Part shown: positions 1 to 5,391 of the stretch, one piece after another | Layout: every line of letters begins with the position of its first letter | How positions within the stretch are numbered: the stretch's first letter is position 1 | Source: Pseudonocardia sp. | GTDB taxonomy: Bacteria; Actinomycetota; Actinomycetes; Mycobacteriales; Pseudonocardiaceae | Length of the DNA stretch: 5,391 nucleotides | Assembly: GCA_030453005.1 (NCBI GenBank) | Contig: JAKDLE010000247.1 | Span: 1 to 5,391, forward strand | Direction: 5' to 3' | Made by a program: the position numbers and the translations under genes | The notes under the pieces: model-generated | Databases searched by the model: none | What the model was told of the DNA's origin: nothing | Seen by the model: the letters and a program-made list of their open reading frames with translations, nothing else

Positions 1-1
1 C

Positions 2-934
2 GGGGGCGTCGTGCCGGAGATCGCCTCGCGCGCGCACTTGCAGGCGATGGTGCCGACGATGCGTCGCGCGCTGGCCGCGGCCGGGGTCGAGCGGCCCGAC
101 GCCGTCGCCGCCACAGTCGGGCCCGGCCTGGCGGGCGCGCTGCTGGTGGGCACAGCGGCAGCGAAGGCGTATGCGACGGCGTGGGGCGTGCCGTTCTACG
201 GGATCAACCACCTCGGCGGCCACGTTGCCGTCGACGCGCTCGAGCACGGCCCGCTACCGTCGTCGGTGGTGTTGCTGGTTTCCGGCGGGCACACCCAACT
301 TCTGCAGGTCACCAGCCTGGGCGAGCCGATCGTCGAACTCGGATCCACCGTCGACGACGCGGCCGGCGAGGCCTTCGACAAGGTCGCCCGGCTGTTGGGG
401 CTCGGCTACCCGGGCGGGCCGGCCATCGACCGCTTGGCGCGCGACGGCGACCCGGGCGCGATCGCATTCCCGCGGGGCATGACCGGGCCCCGGGATGCAC
501 GCCATGATTTCTCTTTCTCGGGATTGAAGACCGCGGTGGCGCGCTATGTCGAGAGCGCCGAGCGCGATGGCCGGACGGTCCCGGTGGCGGATGTGGCGGC
601 GGGATTCCAGGAGGCCGTCGCGGACGTGCTCACGATGAAAGCAGTGCGTGCGTGCCTCGACGCGGGCGCGACAACCCTGGTCATCGGTGGCGGCGTGGCG
701 GCGAACTCGCGGGTGCGCGCCATGGCGGAAGAGCGCTGCGCGGAGGCCGGGCTGGAACTGCGCGTGCCGAGGCCCCGGCTGTGCACCGACAACGGGGCGA
801 TGATCGCGTCGCTCGGAGCGCACCTGATAGCTGCCGGCGCTGAGCCGTCGCCGCTGGCTATCTCCTCGGATCCGGGGCTGCCGGTGCAGACGAGTCAGGT
901 CACTCATGTGCGCGACCGCGCGGCCGTCCGCTGA
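2..934 (+). CDS. tsaD: tRNA N6-threonylcarbamoyladenosine (t6A37) transferase subunit TsaD, 5'-truncated by the window edge
   Basis: TsaD (Gcp/Kae1/YgjD family) transfers the threonylcarbamoyl group from threonylcarbamoyl-AMP to A37 of ANN-decoding tRNAs in the cytoplasm, working with TsaB and TsaE. The reading frame is open from base 2 and starts mid-protein with [13 protein letters not shown], a conserved TsaD segment, so the GTG at base 11 is an internal Val codon and not the start. Roughly 40 N-terminal residues, including the first ATPase-fold motif, lie outside the window. Visible motifs: metal-binding HxxxH in NHLGGH (His codons at 209 and 221), [54 protein letters not shown], and CTDNGAMIA, whose Asp (codon 788-790) should be the third metal ligand. 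All expected catalytic positions in the visible part are intact. It stops at TGA 932-934. In M. tuberculosis, as I recall, tsaB, rimI and tsaD directly precede groES. Here a convergent gene follows instead. Confidence 0.97.
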   Translation, partial: GGVVPEIASRAHLQAMVPTMRRALAAAGVERPDAVAATVGPGLAGALLVGTAAAKAYATAWGVPFYGINHLGGHVAVDALEHGPLPSSVVLLVSGGHTQLLQVTSLGEPIVELGSTVDDAAGEAFDKVARLLGLGYPGGPAIDRLARDGDPGAIAFPRGMTGPRDARHDFSFSGLKTAVARYVESAERDGRTVPVADVAAGFQEAVADVLTMKAVRACLDAGATTLVIGGGVAANSRVRAMAEERCAEAGLELRVPRPRLCTDNGAMIASLGAHLIAAGAEPSPLAISSDPGLPVQTSQVTHVRDRAAVR

Positions 935-1009
935 TTCGGTTCGGGGACGGCGGGATCCTCGAATTCGCTCGAAGCGCCAGGCCATACTGCGTACCGCCGG
1001 CCTGGGCCC

Positions 1010-1061
1010 CGCTTCGCGCACCAGTTTTCCCGAAACCCCTGGTGAACTGGTGCGCGAAGCG
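1010..1061. terminator. 17-bp perfect inverted repeat between convergent genes; possible bidirectional terminator or palindromic repeat
   Basis: The left arm (1010-1026, CGCTTCGCGCACCAGTT) is an exact reverse complement of the right arm (1045-1061), with an 18-base loop. It lies 75 bases after the tsaD stop and 134 bases past the stop of the opposing metallophosphoesterase, where a shared terminator would be expected. No T-run follows on either strand, so it is not a canonical intrinsic terminator, though actinobacterial terminators often lack one. A shorter alternative stem, CACCAG (1019-1024) with CTGGTG (1039-1044), uses part of the left arm, so two folds compete. The inverted repeat is seen directly. 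The terminator role is inferred. Confidence 0.5.
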
Positions 1062-1122
1062 CTAGATCGGTGCGCGGCGCAGGTCAAGGTGGTGCGCGAA
1101 GTGCCAGATCGGTGCGCGGCGC
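1049..1122. repeat. Two-copy direct repeat of 32 bp (30/32 identical), period 42
   Basis: Copy 1 spans 1049-1080 and copy 2 spans 1091-1122. Both begin GGTGCGCGAAG and end AGATCGGTGCGCGGCGC, and they differ at two positions (c/t and t/c near the middle). The 12-mer TGGTGCGCGAAG occurs at 1048-1059 and 1090-1101, and in inverted orientation at 1012-1023, so this repeat shares its core with the neighbouring palindrome. No coding frame through it is convincing. It may be a local duplication or part of a dispersed intergenic repeat family. The window alone cannot decide. Confidence 0.75.
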
Positions 1123-1153
1123 TGGCCCGGTGCTGTCCGGGGCGCGGGGTGAG

Positions 1154-1198
1154 CGCCCAGCCTCGTCACGCCCAGCCTCGTCACGCTCGGCCCCATTA
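1154..1198. repeat. 15-bp tandem repeat abutting the metallophosphoesterase stop codon
   Basis: CGCCCAGCCTCGTCA occurs perfectly twice (1154-1168 and 1169-1183). A degenerate third unit, CGCTCGGCCCCATTA (1184-1198), follows, and then CGCCCAG begins a fourth partial unit at 1199 inside the coding region. The last three bases of unit three are the stop codon (minus-strand TAA, 1198-1196) of the metallophosphoesterase. The array could have arisen by slippage from the gene's 3' end into the gap. The two perfect units are certain. Calling the third a true unit is an interpretation. Confidence 0.7.
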
Positions 1199-2962
1199 CG
1201 CCCAGGGCGCCGCCAGCAGCAGTTCGACGTTCTGGTCCGTGGGGCCGCCGACGCGGTCCGGGTCGCGGTTGACGTCGTTGTAGGAGAACTCCCGGTACAT
1301 CGACGCCAGGCCCATCGGCGAGAGATCGTCGTACGGCACCTCGTAGGGGGCGTCGGATTCGATCAGGGTCGCCAGCAGGGAAAGGGTCCCGTCGCGGTTG
1401 TCGGCGACCTCGACGATGCGGGCCTGCTGCGGGAAGTCGACGTGCGAGGCGGTGTTGATCTCCCAGAAGCTCTGCTGCGGCGTGGGCCCGGCGTGCGCGA
1501 AGATCCGGTTGTCGTGGGTGTGGCCGTTGATCCAGGCGCACACCCCCGGGAACCGCTTCAGCAGTGCCACGAGCTCACCGCCCGAGTGGCGCGGTTCGAG
1601 CGGATTCTCCGGATCCGGGATGAGCGTGTCCATCGTGTCGCTGGTGTGGTGGCTGAACAGCAGGAACAGGGTGTCGTCGCCGGTGCGGCGGACCTCGCGC
1701 CCATCGCGGTCGAAGTAGCGGCTGCTGCCGGCGGTCAGGGTGTCCTCGATCCACTGCAGTTGGGCTGCGCCGAGTGAACCGTCGACGAACCCGCCGCGGT
1801 TGGTCGAGTCCATGCTGATCCCGACGACTCCGGGCGCGATATCGAAGCTGTAGTAGCTGGTCCCCGTCTCGCCGGCGTCGGGCGCGAAGCCGTGCCCGTG
1901 CGGCCCGGATCCGGTGCGGGCCGGATCGAGGTGCGCGGCGATGAACTCGCGCGGGGTGAACGGCGCGCGGCGTGAGTCGGGGGTGACGACGCGCGCGGGG
2001 TTCGTCATCTCGCCGATCAGCCCTGGTACAGCCGCGGGGTCGGTGCGTAGCGCGTGCTGGAGGAGTTCGGCCTCCTCGGCTGAGCCCGGCGCGCCGAGCT
2101 TGATGTCGCCCGTGTAAAGCGCGGTGATCGGAGGGATGCCGCTGGGCGCGGTGCCGATCACGCTGTCGTCGTGGTTGCCGAATACCGCATACCAGGGGAC
2201 GTTGAGCCCGGGGCTGGAGATGGGGGCGATCGCGGCGGTGAGGTAGCCGTCGATCACGGGGAAGCCGGCGCGCTTGAAACTGTCGGGGTGGGTGGATTCG
2301 GGGTTCCAGTACAGGTCGAATCCCGAGTCCTGCGTGCCCTCGTAGCGGTGCGGGTCGCCCGTGTTGGGAGTGAGCCGGCCGCCGCTGAGCGCCGTCAGGT
2401 ACCAGTCGAGTTCGGCGTGTTCATGGTTGTCGGTGTTGTCGCCGGTGGTGACGACGGCGTCGAACTTCCGGCCGGAGTGCGGTGCACGGCCGAGGGCGTT
2501 GATGCGGCCGACGAGCGAGGTGAGGCCCTGCGTGGTCAACAGATCCTGCGGGCGCGAGGCGGAGCCGATCAGGGGGTGCACGAATTCGACCCGCACCGTC
2601 GACTGCGCGTCGATCACGTGCATGTCGGTCATCTGCACGAGCGAGGCCAGCGCCTGGCGTCTGTCTTCGCGACCGCTGCGGGGGCGCGCGAGCTCGGAGC
2701 GGACGACCGCGGGGTATCCCGGACCGGCCCTCAGGCGCTGGTACCCGGCCGGACCCGCGGGGGCGGCGGCGTGTTCGAGGGTCGTCCCGGCGATCGGGCC
2801 GGCGAACATGCCGGCGTGGACGGTCTCCGCGCTCGCCACGCCGGGCGCCCACAGGCCGCCGAACCGTCCGGGTGCGGTGCCGCCGAGGGTGGTCACGGCC
2901 AGCGTCCCGCCGATTCCCGCGCCCGTCGCGGCCAGGAACTTTCTGCGATTGAGGGTGGTCAC
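1196..2962 (-). CDS. Tat-exported calcineurin-like metallophosphoesterase (actinobacterial TIGR03767/PPA1498-type)
   Basis: This is a predicted secreted, dinuclear-metal phosphoesterase of 588 residues; the substrate is unknown. With GTG 2962-2960 as start, it opens with a Tat signal: NRRKFL (5-10), a hydrophobic stretch (11-28) and a likely AxA cleavage site at VASA/ET (after residue 45). The calcineurin-fold ligand motifs occur in order: DMH (D113, H115), GDNTDN (174-179), GNHDD (262-266), SHH (437-439) and GHTHDN (480-485). NTASHVDFPQQ (503-513) is, as I recall, typical of the TIGR03767 family. The frame stays open upstream to 3304, but an earlier start would bury the Tat motif more than 100 residues in and cross the groES promoter and coding start. 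No good Shine-Dalgarno precedes the GTG, whereas a TATGAT box sits where a leaderless transcript would need it. The gene converges with tsaD and diverges from groES. Fold and export are well supported; family name from memory, function unassigned. Confidence 0.9.
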   Translation of the reverse strand: MTTLNRRKFLAATGAGIGGTLAVTTLGGTAPGRFGGLWAPGVASAETVHAGMFAGPIAGTTLEHAAAPAGPAGYQRLRAGPGYPAVVRSELARPRSGREDRRQALASLVQMTDMHVIDAQSTVRVEFVHPLIGSASRPQDLLTTQGLTSLVGRINALGRAPHSGRKFDAVVTTGDNTDNHEHAELDWYLTALSGGRLTPNTGDPHRYEGTQDSGFDLYWNPESTHPDSFKRAGFPVIDGYLTAAIAPISSPGLNVPWYAVFGNHDDSVIGTAPSGIPPITALYTGDIKLGAPGSAEEAELLQHALRTDPAAVPGLIGEMTNPARVVTPDSRRAPFTPREFIAAHLDPARTGSGPHGHGFAPDAGETGTSYYSFDIAPGVVGISMDSTNRGGFVDGSLGAAQLQWIEDTLTAGSSRYFDRDGREVRRTGDDTLFLLFSHHTSDTMDTLIPDPENPLEPRHSGGELVALLKRFPGVCAWINGHTHDNRIFAHAGPTPQQSFWEINTASHVDFPQQARIVEVADNRDGTLSLLATLIESDAPYEVPYDDLSPMGLASMYREFSYNDVNRDPDRVGGPTDQNVELLLAAPWA

Positions 2963-2968
2963 GGCCTG

Positions 2969-2974
2969 ATCATA
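2969..2974 (-). promoter_or_regulatory. Candidate -10 box for a leaderless metallophosphoesterase transcript
   Basis: On the minus strand TATGAT (2974 to 2969) ends six bases before the GTG start codon, so the usual initiation distance places the transcript start at the G of GTG itself. No convincing -35 element is seen 16-18 bases upstream (about 2991-2998), which is common in mycobacterial promoters. The weak SD-like AGG lies only two to three bases from the GTG. This is an inference from spacing. Confidence 0.5.
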
Positions 2975-3018
2975 TGTGATCCGGACGACGTGGTATTTCG
3001 ACCGAGCACTTCCGAGGG

Positions 3019-3045
3019 TTGAGCGCTGGCACTCGCATGTATAGA
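3019..3045 (+). promoter_or_regulatory. Sigma-A-like promoter of groES-groEL1
   Basis: TTGAGC (3019-3024) resembles a -35 box, and TATAGA (3040-3045) resembles a -10 box. The spacer is 15 bp, shorter than the ideal 17. The -10 box falls inside the CIRCE operator, so a bound repressor would block RNA polymerase. Transcription would start near 3051-3053, giving a leader of about 120 bases before the groES start codon. The -10 and its overlap with the operator are more secure than the -35. Confidence 0.6.
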
Positions 3046-3052
3046 GTGCTAG
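3026..3052. promoter_or_regulatory. CIRCE operator (HrcA binding site)
   Basis: CTGGCACTC (3026-3034), a nine-base spacer (3035-3043) and GAGTGCTAG (3044-3052) match the CIRCE consensus TTAGCACTC-N9-GAGTGCTAA in arm sequence and exact spacing. The two arms are complementary at eight of nine positions. HrcA binds CIRCE at groE operons in many bacteria, including mycobacteria, and releases it on heat shock. The site lies 122-148 bases upstream of the groES start codon and overlaps the predicted -10 box. hrcA itself is not in the window. Confidence 0.93.
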
Positions 3053-3125
3053 GTGGTACCGAGCAGGTTCCGGCACCCGCGACGACGGGACCATGTGAGG
3101 CACCATCGATCTGACAACATCAACC

Positions 3126-3146
3126 CGCACCCGGGGCACGGGTGTG
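3126..3146 (+). other. Hairpin in the groES 5' leader
   Basis: CGCACCCG (3126-3133) can pair with CGGGTGTG (3139-3146) to form an eight-pair stem including one G-U pair, with a five-base loop. It lies in the predicted untranslated leader, 27 bases before the groES start codon. It could stabilise the 5' end or influence ribosome access. In GC-rich DNA a stem of this size may also arise by chance. Confidence 0.4.
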
Positions 3147-3150
3147 AAAA

Positions 3151-3166
3151 CCACTGAAAGTGGAGG
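3151..3166 (+). promoter_or_regulatory. groES ribosome binding site partly inside a small hairpin
   Basis: GGAGG (3162-3166) lies seven bases before GTG 3174, a strong Shine-Dalgarno that fixes the start of groES. Directly before it, CCACT (3151-3155) pairs perfectly with AGTGG (3159-3163) around a GAA loop, so the first two G residues of the Shine-Dalgarno are the closing pairs of the stem. This could modestly reduce initiation at low temperature. The pairing is visible; a regulatory effect is speculative. Confidence 0.75.
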
Positions 3167-3173
3167 GCTCATC

Positions 3174-3476
3174 GTGGCGAGCGTGAACATCAAGCCGCTC
3201 GAGGACCGGATCCTCGTCAAGACCAACGAGGCGGAGACTACGACTGCCTCCGGCCTGGTCATCCCCGACACGGCGAAGGAGAAGCCCCAGGAGGGCACCG
3301 TCATCGCTGTGGGCCCGGGCCGCTGGGACGAAGACGGGGATAAGCGTATCCCCGTTGATGTCGCTGAGGGCGACGTCGTCGTCTACAGCAAGTACGGCGG
3401 CACCGAGATCAGCTTCAAGGGTGAGGACTTCCTCATCCTGTCGGCACGCGACGTGCTCGCGGTCGTCGGCAAGTAA
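3174..3476 (+). CDS. groES: Co-chaperonin GroES (Cpn10)
   Basis: GroES forms the heptameric lid that closes the GroEL folding chamber in the cytoplasm and couples ATP binding to substrate encapsulation. The product is 100 residues, the same length as the mycobacterial protein. It opens [15 protein letters not shown] after the start residue, has the mobile loop at about 17-35 with the GroEL-contacting SGLVIPD (26-32), the roof-loop segment WDEDGDKR (51-58), the YSKYGGTEI segment (71-79) and the C-terminal [17 protein letters not shown] 3174 is chosen over the in-frame GTG at 3144 because of the GGAGG seven bases upstream and because the protein then begins where its homologues do. The preceding CIRCE site indicates heat-shock control by HrcA. 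groEL1 follows after 167 bases in the same direction. No key residue appears missing. Confidence 0.98.
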   Translation: MASVNIKPLEDRILVKTNEAETTTASGLVIPDTAKEKPQEGTVIAVGPGRWDEDGDKRIPVDVAEGDVVVYSKYGGTEISFKGEDFLILSARDVLAVVGK

Positions 3477-3512
3477 GGGCTCCGCTCAACGGCGTAACGC
3501 CCCTGCGCATTC

Positions 3513-3550
3513 CCGCCCCGGGGTGCCGTCTCGCGACGGCCCCGGGGCGG
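3513..3550 (+). terminator. Strong hairpin in the groES-groEL1 spacer; possible attenuator or RNA-processing site
   Basis: CCGCCCCGGG (3513-3522) pairs perfectly with CCCGGGGCGG (3541-3550). After a two-base bulge (3523-3524), GCCGTC (3525-3530) pairs with GACGGC (3535-3540) around a TCGC tetraloop. That gives 16 pairs, almost all G-C, starting 36 bases after the groES stop. No T-run follows, so full termination is doubtful and read-through into groEL1 is expected. It could lower groEL1 relative to groES, protect the groES 3' end, or mark a cleavage site. The structure is certain; its role is inferred. Confidence 0.6.
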
Positions 3551-3577
3551 TGTGCGTGACACGTCCGGCACGAGGCC

Positions 3578-5254
<1,677 letters not shown>

Positions 5255-5261
5255 TCGGAAG

Positions 5262-5288
5262 GATCCGGCCGGACAGCGGCACCGGATC
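5262..5288 (+). terminator. Weak hairpin just after groEL1
   Basis: GATCCGG (5262-5268) is a perfect inverted repeat of CCGGATC (5282-5288) with a 13-base loop, starting seven bases past the groEL1 stop. No T-run follows directly. It is a candidate terminator or 3'-end stabiliser for the groES-groEL1 transcript, but the stem is short and the loop is large. Confidence 0.35.
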
Positions 5289-5304
5289 GAGCCGACGAAC
5301 AGAG

Positions 5305-5372
5305 CCGGGGGGGGCGCGGCAACACGTGGGATGCGGGCCCCCCCGGGGAGTTTGGAGGTCTGATTTTTTTTT
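5305..5372 (+). other. Homopolymer-rich non-coding end: G8, C7 and T9 runs, terminator-like or low-quality
   Basis: Bases 5307-5314 are eight G, 5338-5344 are seven C, and 5364-5372 are nine T, followed by six C near the window end. CCGGGGGGG (5305-5313) can pair with CCCCCCCGG (5338-5346) around a 24-base loop. The T-run starts 17 bases later, too far for a standard intrinsic terminator. No gene is seen in 5255-5391. Such runs are rare in the rest of the window, so this may be a terminator or an artefact at a contig end. Confidence 0.4.
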
Positions 5373-5391
5373 GGGTGAGGCAACCCCCCAC

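Noticed and set aside
1049..1122. Possible CRISPR array
   Set aside because: There are only two repeat copies with a 10-base gap between them, far too short for spacers, and no cas genes are nearby.
906..1283. Small plus-strand open frame across the tsaD 3' end and the repeat cluster
   Set aside because: It overlaps tsaD and the metallophosphoesterase, has no ribosome binding site that I can see, and its internal protein repeat simply reflects the DNA direct repeat.
1070..1777. Plus-strand open frames antisense to the metallophosphoesterase (also 2171-3022)
   Set aside because: Their translations are low-complexity and lack motifs, whereas the minus strand encodes a complete metal-site motif series.
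3019..3037. HAIR (HspR) operator half-site, TTGAG followed by ACTC
   Set aside because: The spacing to the second arm is one base short of the consensus, and that arm lacks the AAG end. The same bases are better explained as a -35 box and the CIRCE left arm.
3144..3173. Earlier GTG start for groES at 3144
   Set aside because: It would add ten residues not found in GroES proteins, it lies in a predicted hairpin, and it bypasses the GGAGG at 3162-3166 that is well placed for GTG 3174.
2963..3304. In-frame upstream extension of the metallophosphoesterase to an ATG at 3304
   Set aside because: It would place the Tat motif about 119 residues in, run through the CIRCE operator and overlap the groES coding start on the other strand. 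The upstream translation shows no domain, and the frame is probably open only because of high GC.

Overview
The window is high-GC actinobacterial DNA and holds four protein genes: the 3' part of tsaD, a secreted metallophosphoesterase on the minus strand, groES, and groEL1. I place it in the order Mycobacteriales. The GroES and GroEL1 sequences are close to the mycobacterial proteins as I remember them, the GroEL carries the GroEL1-type 'RGRHVVLAK' stretch, and tsaD lies next to groES-groEL1 as in Mycobacterium tuberculosis. I cannot name the genus from this sequence.

Layout. Bases 2-934 encode TsaD without its N-terminus, because the gene begins before the window. Bases 935-1195 are a non-coding gap between two converging genes. 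The gap contains a 17-bp perfect inverted repeat, a 32-bp direct repeat in two copies and a 15-bp tandem repeat running up to the next stop codon. Bases 1196-2962 (minus strand) encode a Tat-exported calcineurin-type metallophosphoesterase, probably translated from a leaderless mRNA. Bases 2963-3173 are a divergent control region with a CIRCE operator over a sigma-A-like promoter for groES. groES (3174-3476) and groEL1 (3644-5254) follow as an operon, separated by 167 bases that can form several strong hairpins. Bases 5255-5391 are non-coding and end in homopolymer runs that look like either a terminator or poor-quality contig-end sequence.

How the genes relate. groES and groEL1 encode a co-chaperonin and a chaperonin, probably repressed by HrcA through CIRCE and released on heat shock. 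TsaD is a housekeeping tRNA-modification enzyme. The metallophosphoesterase is oriented against both neighbours and has no evident functional link to either. It interrupts the tsaD-groES adjacency that I recall from M. tuberculosis, so it looks like a lineage-specific insertion.

I found no mobile element, CRISPR array, RNA gene or defence system. The genes are ordinary. What deserves a second look is non-coding (the repeat cluster, the groES leader and the groES-groEL1 spacer), plus the reduced His tail of GroEL1.
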